Assembly (NCBI RefSeq): GCF_963678635.1
Contig: NC_087067.1
Location: 6,552,647 to 6,616,646 of the forward strand
DNA from: Symsagittifera roscoffensis
Lineage: Eukaryota > Xenacoelomorpha > Acoela > Convolutidae
DNA: 64,000 nt
Direction of reading: 5' to 3'
Shown here: positions 1-10,640 of the stretch, one piece after another
Layout: each line of letters begins with the position of its first letter
Position numbering within the stretch: position 1 is the stretch's first letter
Program-made: the position numbers and the translations under genes
Notes under the pieces: generated by a model
The model's input: the letters and a program-made list of their open reading frames with translations, nothing else
The model's database searches: none
Told to the model about the DNA's origin: nothing

Positions 1-319
1 CACTCGAAAGTGTCAAAACGATTTTCGAAAACAACGGTGATTATGTTTGTTGCCATATGAACGTACAGATTTGAGGAAATGTTTTGGTTTGACTGTATAC
101 AGCGTTTAACCAATGAGAATTATCCTGGTCGTCCAATTTTTTCGATCACGAATAACAAAAACTTTTTTTCTGAATTCAATGAGGTAAAAAGGGCAATTTT
201 AACTCCAACTAGCGTAAAACGCACCTCCGGTCTTTCGAAGTTTTAACAACTCATAAAAAAAACAGCTGATATTGGAAATAAAGCATCCTCTAACTAAGTT
301 CGTTGAAAAATTTTAAAAC

Positions 320-1610
320 GAATTAAGAAAAGTCTAATCTAGGAAACTAATAGCAGCTGAGATGTCGCATTTGGACGCAAGATTGTTAACTCGTGAGAGT
401 ACTCTCACAGTACCTAATAACAGTGTTGGAAATTTCAAATTTTGAGAAACTTCAAACTTAAGTTTTGTAAAAATGTTTTTTAATAAAACCATTCAAAACG
501 ACATATCTCGGAAACTACCCAAACTTGAGCAGTCATATCTGGAGGCAAAACTTGCAACCCCTGAGAGTACGCTGACAGCCCCTAACTACAGGGTTAGATA
601 TTTCAAATTTTGAAAAAAAGCTAACTTATGTTTTCTGAAAACTTTTTGAAAAATCCATTAAAAAGTCATATCTCGGAAACTATCAAGATTTGAGCGTCAA
701 ATTTAGAAGCAGGATTCGCAAACCCGACTGCCCAACTTAAGGGTAGAAAAAATCAAATTAAAAAAAAAAAGAAGTTTTCTGAAAGACTTCTGAAAATCAC
801 AAAAAACGTCATATCTCGAAAACTACAACGATCTGAGCATTCATATTTGGTATTTGGAGTAAAGATTCGCAACCACCTAGAGTACACTGCCAGCCCCAAT
901 TACAGGGCTAGGAATTTCAAATTTTAAAGAAAAAAATTAATACAAGTTTTCTGAAAATTTTGTGAAGAAATGACAACAAACGTCATGTCGAAACATACAA
1001 AGGTTTGTGCGGTCATATTTGGAGGAAAAATCTGCAACTCCTATGAAAACCCTTGCAGAGCCTCACTATAGAGATGGGAACTTCAAACTTTGCCAAATTT
1101 CTATATCTAAGTTCTTTGAACAATTTAGAAAAAAAGACAACAAAAATCACATCTCTCAAACTAAGAGCATTTGAGCAATCGCTTTCGAACGCATGATCTG
1201 CAATTTGGAAGATCTGAGATCCTGAGAGTACCCTCACAGTACCCAACTACAAGGATGGGGATTTCCATGCTTTTCAACTTTTTGAAATCTAGTTTTCTGA
1301 AAAAATTTTAAACAAATCATAAAACACGTCATAACTCAAAAACACCAAGGGTTTGAGCTGTCATATTTTGAAGCAAAATTCGCAATAATTGAGAGCTCTC
1401 TGACAGCACTCAAATACATGTTTGGGATTTTCAAGTGTTAAAAAACATTTTTGTAATTTGAGTTTTCTGAAAATTTGTGAAAAAAATCACAAAAATTGTT
1501 GTATCTCGTACACTAAAAGGATTTGATTATTCGTAATTGAAGGCCAAAGTCGCAACCCCTGGACACCCTGAAATCGTCCCATTATTGGGTTGCTAATTTC
1601 AAGTTAGGTT
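320..1610. repeat. Diverged ~170-bp tandem repeat array
   Basis: About seven or eight head-to-tail units of roughly 145-180 bp can be followed by eye. Each unit has a block like CATATCTCGGAAACTACC (near 502, 668, 812, 983, 1149, 1330 and 1500). It is followed by a 'TTTGAGC..TCATATTTGGAGGCAAAATTCGCAACCC' type segment, then 'GAGAGTACCCTCACAG', then 'CTAACTACAGGGTTAGGAATTTCAAATTTT', and an A-rich tail. Units differ at many positions, so the array is old. No unit has a conserved reading frame. It resembles an ageing satellite or minisatellite; function unknown. Confidence 0.8.
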
Positions 1611-1689
1611 AAAAAAATCAACTGAAATCAAACTTGAAAACCAAAAAAAAATCTTAAAAAAGGCAATATACGATTTCGCTTAAACGTGA

Positions 1690-1790
1690 AATAATTGTTT
1701 CGTTAAACATGCAAAAATAACACGTTGAAAAAGCTTAAACATGGCGAGATAGTGAAGCCTGCATTTAAATATATAATAGATTTGACTTTA
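1690..1790. repeat. Dispersed repeat, copy 1 (pair with 31150-31250)
   Basis: The segment with CGTTAAACATGCAAAAA, then AAAAAGCTTAAA and GCATTTAAATAT recurs in the same order and orientation at 31150-31250 in the host intron. No coding potential is seen. It is a short piece of a dispersed, probably non-autonomous repeat. Confidence 0.5.
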
Positions 1791-2189
1791 GATCTCATGC
1801 AACTCAATTGGAGCTACACATGTCAAATTGCATTGTTCAGCTAGCAAAAAATTCTCAATACAGAGGCGAAGCTGAGCTTCGCACCAATTGTTATACAATA
1901 CAATATAATATAAAAAGCCGATATAATATAAGCCGAAAACTATCAAGCCGAAAAAAAAGGAAAACAAAACAGCCGAAAAAAAACTGTCATAAAAAACTTT
2001 GAACAACGATTTCTTTTAAGATTTTAAGCATTTTGTGCGATCCAGAGGTGAACATAAAAATATGTTTCCATTGAAAGGACTCGAAATTTGTTCACTACGC
2101 AGATTTTAAAAAAATAGGCCGAAAACACTTGCGGAGAATAGTTTTAAAGCAAAAATGTATTACAAAGTTAAAAAAAATTGCAAAGGAAC
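1791..2189. other. AT-rich spacer with reiterated AGCCGA words
   Basis: No gene is seen. The word AGCCGA(A) recurs several times here (about 1914-1985) and again near 2116, 3340, 3590, 6690 and 30925, always in A-rich surroundings. This suggests decayed copies of one repeat family. Short frames on both strands are low-complexity and are not supported as genes. Confidence 0.4.
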
Positions 2190-2460
2190 AGCAGAGGTGA
2201 ATCAGAACACTAAAGCAGCTATAATGTTAATTAACTCTACAATTCTACAATGTGGCAATTAAGCCAACAAAACATAAGCAGACAATAAGCCGACAGTTCT
2301 TTTTAAACTGATTATTTCCCGTTTTAAAAAAAGGTCCTGTCAGATTTGATCCCATGACCTTTGCCGTCCCAGGCGCATTCGTTACCTCCAGACCAAGTAT
2401 GCCGCAGACACAGGAACTTGAATTCATTATGAACTGAACCTTAATTTACCATTTCTAATT
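2190..2460 (-). repeat. tRNA-derived SINE-like repeat, copy 1
   Basis: Read on the minus strand, 2412-2339 looks like a tRNA-related head. A TGGTCTGGAGG segment stands where an A box would be. About 40 bases on, a GGATCAAATCT segment resembles the RNA polymerase III B box (GGTTCRANTCC). The core word GCCTGGGA recurs in a second diverged copy near 6840-6960. Flanks contain AGCCGACA words shared with other repeats here. No cloverleaf could be closed, so this is not a tRNA gene. Confidence 0.5.
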
Positions 2461-4124
2461 TTGACCATTCTGTGAACAAAGTTGTGTAAGGGAAAAAATC
2501 CAGTGCATTATTTCAAAACCCCGCTGTATTGATCACTTTAGTGCCTGATGTAAGATTTTGACAAGTCCGGGAAAAGGTGCTCATGAAGACTATTTTAATC
2601 AATTTTGTTCTGTCAAAATGCTGCGGTAACGTTAAAAAATGCTATGCTGACACAGAGGCTAATCTGCACGACGTAAACACAACCTAAAAACGTCAAATAG
2701 CTTTTCAAGGATCAATAAAGAAAAAAGGTACGAAAATCATGATATTAGATAACTTGATTGATAATAATATTACAATCTTATCTATAAAATTATTCTTGTC
2801 AACCCTCTTTCGAAGGCACCTTGATAACTAAAAACTGCCAGTTTTAAAAAAATGCAAAAGAAAAGAAGTCAATTATTTTCACCACATATTCATTTGTTTT
2901 TATCGCATATTCAATTAGAAGAATTAACCGAATCTGATTGTTCGGGCCCCAAATAAATTATTCGTTTTACACAGCAGCTTTCAAAAAAAATCACTATGTT
3001 CCAAATTCTCCTAAATCACTATGAAGACCCCAGTTTGACCAAATTTTCTGCGCAGCAGGCAAAATTTTGAAAAAACCAGGCACAGGCCAAAAAAGGCGTT
3101 TTTATGCACTTTATGGAAAATTTTGACCAAAAATTGTGTTTTTTCGGCCAAAGGCGCCTTTAGACAAATTTTAGGCTCATTCAGCCAAAATGGATATCTC
3201 AAAATAGTACAAAGATGGAAGGCATTATTTCGAAGACAAAAAAGCGAAAAAATAATGTTCATAGACAAAACTATGTCAAGAGCCACATCCATCAGCAATA
3301 AATCAGCAAAAAAATCAATTACCGGGCGGCAAATAAGCCGAAATTAACGAAGTAAACACCACTTGAGCCGAAACCGAAACGTTGTCATAAGTATGATACA
3401 AAAAAGCATAACACACTATTACATTTCAAACGACGTAAAATGAGGTAATTAAGTCAAAATACCATAAACCCAACAGATTAACATTTTAAAAAAAAAACAT
3501 CCTAATTAAATGTAAATTACAAAGAAAGTTTCAACAATAACTGAAATTTGTGGATGCTTTGAAAAACATAGACTCAATCCTTCGTAAAGAAAGCCGATCA
3601 AAAATCGGCAGGAAAAGTCCGATAATTCAAATCTTCCCAAAAAATTCTATTCCGACAGAAGAAAAAAAGGTCCGGCTGGGACTCGAAAAATAGACCCAAA
3701 TAGTCTATAGCGAAGCAGACTTTTTTGTGATTTTTTCCCTAGACCCACTTAATGCTTTATGCCCCGAAGGAATAAAAAAAATTATCCTTGGACAAAGTGA
3801 AAAGAAACTACAAGATATTCAGGTATCATAATAAAACAAGATCAATTTCTCACATAATTGTATGGAAAGTCGTACCAATTTAAATTACTTTGAAGAAAGC
3901 TCTCAGAGGTTCAAGTAAGGTATCATAATAGAATCCTTTCAGCAAACCCAAAATGGTCGGATGTTTTTTTTCTATTTTCACCCCGCAGATTTCAAACTGA
4001 ACTTATTTGAATCTAATTCGTCCGGAAATTTCTAATATGTTTTCTCACTATTCTTGTATGTTGTTAACTAGTTCTTCTTCCTTTTTTATTGCATATTTTG
4101 CCAATATTTTTTTAAAATTTAATT
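2461..4124. other. AT-rich intergenic sequence, no gene recognised
   Basis: Only short frames without family resemblance are present. Segments near 2440-2500 (GAACAAAGTTGTGTAAGGGAAAAAA) resemble 31040-31075, so at least part is dispersed-repeat debris. 3040-3350 has C/G-richer words (GGCCAAAGGCGCC) and one AGCCGAA piece, but nothing codable. Confidence 0.4.
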
Positions 4125-4627
4125 GCATCAAACTAATTCCGTGGTCGGAACATTCTGTGTTACTTGCACACGTGCTATCATTGCTTTTAGTTACTAGGTA
4201 CGTGCAACTATACTGCAGAAAAAGATGAATTGAAGACAAAAATAAATGAAAGCTAAAATTATTGTGCTGGTCTTTTTTGTACCGATCATATCACTTGAGT
4301 GAAGAGACGCAGACGGAACTAAGTAATAACTAGTGCTTTTTCCGTCAAATTTTAGAATCCTCAAAGAAAATTCACAATGATCAAGAGTGAAATCATATTC
4401 AAGTTATCTTCGCCATCATTCGGCTTCCAAAGAAAAAATCAAAAAGGATTAAAAAAAGGTCTGAAATTTTCCATTTTTCCGGCTTAGTCACGCATTATTT
4501 TATCTGTTTTATCGTCACATCAAACTAATTCAAGCCCTTCACATGAAAAAAAGAACAAGACATTTATAAATTCAATCATTGTGGTCGCAACAGTCTGCGC
4601 TACTTGCACAGTAACCGGCTATCGTTG
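4125..4627. repeat. Two diverged direct copies of a ~60-bp segment
   Basis: The segment from about 4125 (CATCAAACTAATTC, then GTGGTCGGAACATTCTGTG and TTACTTGCACACG) is matched at 4516-4627, where the two halves are separated by about 45 extra bases. The second copy ends about 30 bp downstream of the splice donor of the minus-strand exon at 4661-4942. No coding signal is seen; it may be a local duplication or repeat pieces. Confidence 0.5.
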
Positions 4628-4660
4628 TTGTACTTTAAGAATCCGAAATAGGTAACTTAC

Positions 4661-4942
4661 CACGGAATTACTGTCGATGTTGAGCATATTCATGTTGATT
4701 CCGGGGGAGAAGAGAGGCATGGCCCCTCCCAGAGACTGGTGGCCCATGATTTCCCGGTTGGGGGGAGTATGGGCATTGCTCCCCTCGGAAGCGTGGTCAG
4801 CGATAAGATTTGAGTAGTTCATGGAAAAAGCATTTGTAATGGTTCCATTTGATGAACTGCTTTCCACGGGGGAAGACATCTGCTTCAACTCATTTTCACC
4901 TGGACTTGGAGTGCTAATCTGTGATTGGCTATTCGAATCCAT
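4661..4942 (-). CDS. Probable first coding exon of an unidentified gene (Ser/Asn-rich N-terminus)
   Basis: The minus-strand frame opens with ATG at 4942 and runs 94 codons to a GTAAGT donor at 4660, ending in phase 0. After the donor it reads on only briefly before a stop. The encoded segment is polar, rich in Ser, Asn, Gly, Pro and Met (starts MDSNSQSQISTPSPGENE), without membrane or catalytic motifs. It looks like the disordered N-terminus of a regulatory protein. Base composition is much richer in G+C than its surroundings, which supports real coding. The following exon was not found and may lie outside the window. It is head-to-head with the membrane-protein gene that starts near 5920, leaving about 1 kb for a shared promoter region. 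No family assignment is made. Confidence 0.55.
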
Positions 4943-5919
4943 TGTTTCAACCTCATTGGTCGAATAGATAACCGAATGATATCAATTTAATTTCTCATTA
5001 GATATGGTTTCAAACTAGGTGAGACAAATTGCTAATGCAATTCTTAATTGAAATTAGTAGTCAACGCGTTCTTGCAGTCCAGCTCCTTAAGAAATCTTCT
5101 TCAATATTAAAGCAACAATGCTGTTAAATTTTTAATTCATCTCAGACGATGAAAAAAACATAAAACATTGTACTCCAGCTGTAACTGAAAAATACAAGCT
5201 GATAATATATTTATACTCAACTCTGTTGTCAAATGTAATCGTCTCAAAATTACCTCCGCCAAAATCAACGCAACACCAAAAAATAAACGTAGATTTAATT
5301 CGAGATTTTATAGTTCGCTTACACACTAACGAAGTAAGTGCCAGCACATATCGTCAAAAAATTATACGCGATTACTTCTAACTTTATTCTTAAAACATTG
5401 AATTGTATCGACGTCGAAAAGTAATCAAAAGAGGCGACAAAAAACTGACTTACCAAATTAAGAAAAATTTCTGGCACATATTACGATGTGTATTATAGTG
5501 GAGACTTGTCTGTGTATGCAGCTGCGATCATTCGCCTTACTAGGGTCAATCTGGGTTAGTTCAACAATAAATAGGTTACCTCAATACACTTCTACTAATC
5601 GAATCGTGCCTTAAGCTGATTTAAATTCACTTTTTTACGAACATCTTCGGAGATTCGGTTCATATTAAAATTTATATGGCTGAAGAAAAACAACAAAAGC
5701 GCATTAAATGAAATCAATAAATCGAGAAAAAATATATTTTTTGCAATAAAAACCGAAAGAGATAAAAATGAAAACAACAGAAGGTTCTGAAATTACATTT
5801 AATTGGGAAATACTGATCAATTAACACCATTTATTCAAGTTACTTAAGCCAACCGCTGTATAAGATATAACGTCCATTATTTAGTATTAAGGATCAAAAC
5901 TCGATGCTTCATATTTCAG
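4943..5919. promoter_or_regulatory. Divergent intergenic region between two host genes
   Basis: This ~1-kb AT-rich stretch separates the minus-strand exon at 4942 from the acceptor at 5918-5919 of the plus-strand membrane-protein gene. It should hold the promoter of at least one of them and any upstream exon of the plus gene. A short frame near 5516 followed by a GTTAGT donor could be such an exon, but this is weak. No convincing core promoter element was identified. Confidence 0.35.
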
Positions 5920-5943
5920 GTATGGCTCACATGCATTCCCAAC

Positions 5944-6175
5944 ATGTCCATACATGTTAGACAGCTGAAACTGCTAGACGACGAGGGAATTTCAGTCTTC
6001 AATTCAGCAGACATTAAAGACGAGACGCTTAGAGCCACTTCCTCCTTCATTCTATTTCACATTGTCAGCTCATTGGCAAATATGTTCTCTTCTCTGGTCT
6101 GTTTCGTGGGCCTACAAAGAGACATTAGGCTCACACTACTACCCTTCATATTCACCCTTGTCCTCGGAACAATTG
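5944..6175 (+). CDS. Host membrane-protein gene, first recognised coding exon
   Basis: An acceptor ATATTTCAG ends at 5919. The frame is open from there and has ATG at 5944 with A at -3 (CAAC before ATG). It encodes a polar segment, then two hydrophobic stretches (around residues 32-57, SSFILFHIVSSLANMF.., and 60-77, LTLLPFIFTLVLGTI). The exon ends after ...ACAATTG at 6175 with donor GTTACT, in phase 1. This joins correctly to 7106 (codon GGT). Translation may instead begin in an undetected upstream exon, since the frame stays open back to 5920. Joined with 7106-7273 and 31814-32100, the protein is 228 residues with three clear transmembrane segments (a fourth is possible if an upstream exon exists) and a polar C-terminal tail. 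I do not recognise the family. Confidence 0.7.
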
Positions 6176-6269
6176 GTTACTATTGCTTCAATATATCTTA
6201 ATTGCACATATACAGTCTATTATTTGCAACTGATCTTCGGAAAAGAGTCATGAACAAGAGGACACAAAA

Positions 6270-6560
6270 AACTGTGTTTTTTGAAAATGTTTTATGGCCT
6301 TAAGGCTCTTATAATTTCAAGAACAGAATCTGATTGGTGCTTTTTTGATAAAAATAACCCAATTTGAGAAAATTAGATCAATAGGTAACATTTTTATTTC
6401 GCTGGCGAATCTGAACATTAAATTCCATTTTCGAAATTAGAAGTCGATCATCTTTTTCGTGGCCTTTACACTTTCGCTGTTCGATAGTGGAGATTGCATT
6501 CCTTTTAACGAAATCAAACGTCAAACCACAAAAAAGTAAATTATTTGAGCCTGCACAAAT
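6270..6560 (+). repeat. Dispersed repeat family R1, copy 1
   Basis: It shares ordered words with 7600-7760, 7880-8110 and 29985-30300: a variant of TCTAGGAACAG, GATTG then GCTTTTTTGAT, CCCAATTTGAGAAAAC, TGGATCAATAGGTAA, then TTTATTCCGCTGGCGAATCT. Copies differ by many substitutions and have no conserved frame. All recognised copies lie in introns of the membrane-protein gene. The nature (MITE-like or a fragment of a larger element) is not resolved because the ends could not be fixed. Confidence 0.65.
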
Positions 6561-6839
6561 TTAAAGACTTTCCCTGAAAAAAAAACAACAAAAAATCACT
6601 AAGACCCATAAAAGTGTATTCACAACGTTCATGACTCTCAATCAAGAGACAACAGCGGATCTCTATAAACGAAATGAAAGCGAATTCTAAGCCGACAGAA
6701 TTTCAGTCGGAAAAAATGAAGTCAAAATAATCCAAGAAAAAACATGTGAATAGAATAATAATATTAGAAAAGTTCATAAAAACTTCTCTTCTACAAAATT
6801 AGCCACTTAACCTCTTAACCACAAAACTAAAATACAGCT

Positions 6840-6960
6840 ACCGACAGATTTGGACTTCAGCACATCGAAAAACAAATGGGCAATCCCAGGCGTAGTCGTT
6901 AACTCAAGAACACGTGTTTCCGAGAAGCCTAGAAATTTGAAGAGTCATTATACACAAGCT
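6840..6960 (-). repeat. tRNA-derived SINE-like repeat, copy 2 (diverged)
   Basis: On the minus strand it has GAGTTAACGA, a CGCCTGGGA word, and TCCAAATCTGTCGG. These align in order with the tRNA-like head at 2339-2412 (GGAGGTAACGAATGCGCCTGGGA then GGATCAAATCTGACAG). It is too diverged to hold intact polymerase III boxes. Confidence 0.45.
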
Positions 6961-7105
6961 ATCAAGTGATTAAATTGATTTTGTTCACCCCAAAAAAGAC
7001 TATTTTCCGGTTTGATACCACTTTACTAATCGCAATCGTAAAAAATTAAGATATAAAACTCCATTCATTACTTTTCAAATGTATCAACCTTTGTTGTTTT
7101 TGTAG

Positions 7106-7273
7106 GTGAGTTCGTCATTGGCATTATGTGTTGGATGGTGTATTGGGACGACTACTACTACCCCTTATCAACTGCATGGAGAACTTCCTCGGTCGCTTTC
7201 TATCTACTGCTCACAGCAATTAATTCTATACTCATTGTCGACCTAATATCGCTTTACGCTTCAATGAAATACG
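7106..7273 (+). CDS. Host membrane-protein gene, second recognised coding exon
   Basis: The acceptor TTTTTGTAG precedes 7106. The first two bases complete a Gly codon with the last base of 6175. The exon encodes 56 residues with a Trp/Tyr-rich loop (MVYWDDYYYPLSTAWR) and a hydrophobic segment (VAFYLLLTAINSILIVDLIS). It ends in phase 1 at a GTTAGT donor (7274), which fits the exon at 31814. The length is a multiple of three, so phase is kept on both sides. Confidence 0.75.
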
Positions 7274-7599
7274 GTTAGTAACATTAGCATCGGCACTGAA
7301 CGAACGCACAAAAAACTTAAGAAATTATCCGACCACTCGTGTTTAGGTTACGAACTACAAGTTTAAGCCACAAAAAACTAAACCGTAACAGGAATCTTTA
7401 AAGCTGTATAGTTAATACATAAACAAGATTACCCTGTAACTAGGCAAATAGCACCTGGATGTTGCAACAGCAATCGTGCTTGCATTTACAAACAAAATTT
7501 ACTTAAAACATTTAAAAAAAAATTGAAAGAACATGCCCAACAGACAGTTGGAAAACAGTCATAAACGCAAGGAAAGAGAAAAAAAAACTTTTAAAATTC

Positions 7600-7760
7600 G
7601 AAGAAAAAAATTTATTGCCTTAACGATTGACAATTTTTTGATTAAACTAACCCAATTTGAGAAAACTGGATCAAGAGGCAAACTTTTTATTCCGCAGGCA
7701 TATCTGAAAATTGAATTCCACTGTCGAAGCTACAATTCGATTACACTTTTCGTGACGTTT
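7600..7760 (+). repeat. Dispersed repeat family R1, copy 2
   Basis: It has the family words CCCAATTTGAGAAAACTGGA, then TCAAGAGGCAAAC and TTTTTATTCCGCAGGC, in the same order and orientation as the copy at 6270-6560. A 111-residue frame overlaps it (7533-7868) but is lysine-rich, low in complexity and not conserved in the other copies. Confidence 0.6.
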
Positions 7761-7879
7761 ACACTGTCACCGCTCGATAGTGGAGTTTGCTTTCCTTGTA
7801 ACAAAGAAAACGTGACTGAACTTAAAGAAAATCATAAGTCAAACCAAACCGCAAAGAATCAAACTTGAGCGTGAAAAAA

Positions 7880-8110
7880 TTTCTTGGGAAAAAAGGTTTT
7901 GAAGCCTTTTGAATTCTAGGAACAGTTTCTGATTGACACTTTTTTGATAGAATTAACTCAATTTGAAAACACCGGACCAAAAGATAAAATTTCTCTTCCG
8001 CGAATCAAACCTCGAAAAATTAAATTTGAGCGTGAACACAGTCTTTCGCTGGAAACAATCACCGCGACCTATATCAGTCTTTAATATTACGTTCATCGAC
8101 TTTTGATACA
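7880..8110 (+). repeat. Dispersed repeat family R1, copy 3
   Basis: It carries TTCTAGGAACAG, GATTGACACTTTTTTGAT, CTCAATTTGA and TTCTCTTCCGCGAATC, in order, matching the other copies with more divergence. It lies directly downstream of copy 2, so the two are near-tandem. Confidence 0.55.
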
Positions 8111-8530
8111 AGCTCCAGATTTTTTTGAAAAAATTTCTAAAAAACAAGCCAACTTGCATTCCGCGAACAAAACCAAAAAAAACGGCAAAAACGACCTGTT
8201 GCGCGACAAAAAAAACAAATGCATGCCGAGAAATAATACAACTTGGAAAAGGCCCAGAGGTCCACCTTTCAGTTGTGGACCCGACGGTCGTGCCAATGTC
8301 GCTTACCCTACCCTACCAAACAGGGGGGCGCAAAAAGCCTGCTTGGACGGAGTTTTTGGTTACGAGGCTACCCTCAGATCTTAAACTTACTCCCCTCTAA
8401 TCCCAAGAAAACGTGTGGGGCAAGTTTGACGATGGATTCATTTCAACCAGCACAGCGAAGCTGCCTCTCCCATTTAAAAATTCGCATTAACGAATGCCAG
8501 GAAAATTTTCCAATCATTAAATAGCTCTTA
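8111..8530 (+). other. G+C-richer unexplained segment with overlapping short frames
   Basis: Around 8230-8470 the composition becomes clearly G+C-richer than the flanks, and all three plus frames are open for 90 or more codons, with no recognisable motif. It ends about 350 bp before the Jockey-type LINE remnant. It could be that element's 5' region or another transposon piece. I would not call a gene here. Confidence 0.35.
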
Positions 8531-8867
8531 GGTCTGTGGTAGGAACCATCCAATCTTTTTAATAACAAAAAGATTCTAAGGGCTTAATTTATTTCAAATG
8601 CCTTCAAGGTACAATACACTATGTTAAGAACACAAAAGCAACGAAGCTCAAGGAGTAACAAAACGAAAAGCTCTAAAACACAGCTTAACTGACTCTCAAA
8701 TTTTTTATCGCTTGTAGTGGGAAACTCTATTTAAATATTGAAACCGTCAAAAACCTTAAAACCAGACGGCATATGCACTGATTATGACAAATAAATTGGC
8801 CCGGTAGCTATTAAATTTTATCACACAAATTAAACCGCTCTTTATCTCTTATTATCAAACCTCAGTA

Positions 8868-10640
8868 ATGGAAAAAAATTCAAGGTCGTACCCCTCCCTC
8901 AACCAAATAAAGATCTCAAAACGTCAGAACCTTACCGCCCGGCCAAGTTGTTTGAAGTTTAGATTGGTTATATCACCCAAACCTAACGAAACACATAATC
9001 AAAGCCGACCACCAACATGGCTTTCGACTATGCACTTAACTCAGTACTCGTATTTTTTTATCAGTGTCGATTTTCGACAAAGGCTACCCACTAGGACAGT
9101 TTTGGCCATACTGGACATATCTAAAGCTTTCGACATGGTCAGTCATCAAACTCTCTTGCATCTGTTACCGGGAAGCCTACCCAGATTGAATAATTATATG
9201 AGTGGTCACCAAGCGAAGACACTTTTTAAGGATGCTCTTTCAACGTCAAGGATTGTACGCACTATTCTACCACCTTCTTTGTAAATTTTACGTCCATGAT
9301 GCGCCATTCTCAACCCTCGAAGTTAAATAACAATCGCACGCAGACATGTTTCACCCCTCGAGAAATTTTTAAAACGCTTCCTTTATTTTAACCAACTTTT
9401 TAACAAAGTTACACCACTGTTTTGCCTTCAGACCTCTTGTCTTATTCTTATCAGAAGTCATCCTTTTCTCCTGGTGAAATAAGAAGCTCAAGGCTGGCTC
9501 TTAGTGAAAATGGCCAATACTTCAGAAAAGCATTCCAAAAAACTCGGTGCCCACTTTGACCCTTCCTTTAACTTCGCAGAAAACTGCAGGTGAACTCCAG
9601 CAAGAGCCTGGCCCAGGCTAGCGATTCTCGGGGATAAATTGGGATGAAGTAAAAAAAGACGCTACTGGTAACCTACAAGTCCTTAGTCAGACCAATTTTA
9701 GATAACGCATACTTAGCATAATGCAATGTCTCCAGTTTTACATCTTTGAGCAAACTTCAAAATCAAAACGCCGCTGACCGCACTATAATTGGTTGCGCAA
9801 TAATGAGTGCTTTAGAACATTTATATTCAGAATGTAGATTTTTAAATATTGCTTACCATCATAAATTACTCTCGGCTCAGTTCATCCTCAAAACATTCAT
9901 CTGCTCAGACCCTTTGCTTTTTTGTCAGCACCACCCTAAGCCTTCCCGGAATATCCATCCGACAGTTTTTGAGATGTAATATAAAACCCCGGAATAGATA
10001 ATAACCTACAAGACACAGCAAACGCCTCTTTTACCACTTTAAACAACTCTAACGAACTGAGTTCTTTGCCTCTCAAAATTACAAATCGATACTGAAACAA
10101 ATAAACTCTTTGGACCAAGTTAACATCCTCAGCCCAGAGTCGTTTGGGGGGATGTTAACGTGGGTTCTAAGTTGGGATTTTCCAGCCAATCAGAATAAAG
10201 CAATTTACATTCAGCGCTTAGCAAATTTAAACTATATTACGCGCTGGGATGGATCCAACAATGTAAAAGTCGAGGCTATTGAGGATGCACCTCCCAAAAA
10301 ACCTATACTCAGGCCCCTCAATATCTCGCTTTCTGAAAATTCTCTCCCCGCGACACCAGGGGAACCCGTACCCTATTAACTACCCGTCATAAAAACTTAC
10401 TGAAGTAAAACAGACCAAAATTATCTCCAAGCTGTCCCCACTGTTCTTCCCCACATATCACTTTCCACCTCTTTAACTGTTCCAAGAACACCTCTACTTT
10501 AACCCCCGGCTTTGAAAGATTGGAAATATTACCCGACTCAGGATTCAAACCACCTCTAGAAAGGACCAATTCAAATTGAGTCAATTGCTCTAGAAACTGC
10601 TGTATAACCCTTGCTGTTTTAAATATTAAACAAAGCGAGC
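8868..10640 (+). pseudogene. Degenerate Jockey-type LINE (reverse transcriptase and Cys-rich C-terminus)
   Basis: Three blocks of a Jockey-clade non-LTR retrotransposon ORF2 occur in order, in shifting frames. Around 9100-9160 is the reverse transcriptase segment with LAILDISKAFDMVSHQTLL. Between about 9540 and 9980 come HFDPSFNFAEN, then LVTYKSLVRPILD, then LQNQNAADRTIIGC and LLSAQFIL, typical of the thumb and connection region. At 10433-10510 is the C-terminal zinc-binding segment (CPHC..PH..HLFNC). A piece near 10290-10360 (ISLSENSLPATP) fits the conserved stretch before it. Stops and frameshifts separate all blocks, so it is dead. The endonuclease domain and both ends were not identified. 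Confidence 0.8.

Larger units (their letters stand above)
6176..7105 (+). other. Intron of the host membrane-protein gene
   Basis: It begins GTTACT after 6175 and ends TTTTTGTAG at 7105. It contains one copy of the dispersed repeat family described at 6270-6560 and a SINE-like fragment at 6840-6960. No nested gene was seen. Confidence 0.65.

Noticed and set aside
320-1610. CRISPR-like array
   Set aside because: Units are ~170 bp, diverged throughout and without the short identical repeats and unique spacers of a CRISPR; the DNA is eukaryotic.
2339-2412. A functional tRNA gene
   Set aside because: A- and B-box-like words exist, but no cloverleaf with paired stems could be formed; it fits a decayed tRNA-derived repeat.
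4007-4228. 73-codon plus frame with a hydrophobic start as an upstream exon of the membrane-protein gene
   Set aside because: No suitable donor and phase to join 5920, and part of it belongs to a duplicated non-coding segment (4516-4627).
8103-8524. Three overlapping plus frames of about 90 codons as a host gene
   Set aside because: All phases are open and none shows a motif, splice signals or plausible initiation; more likely transposon-derived.
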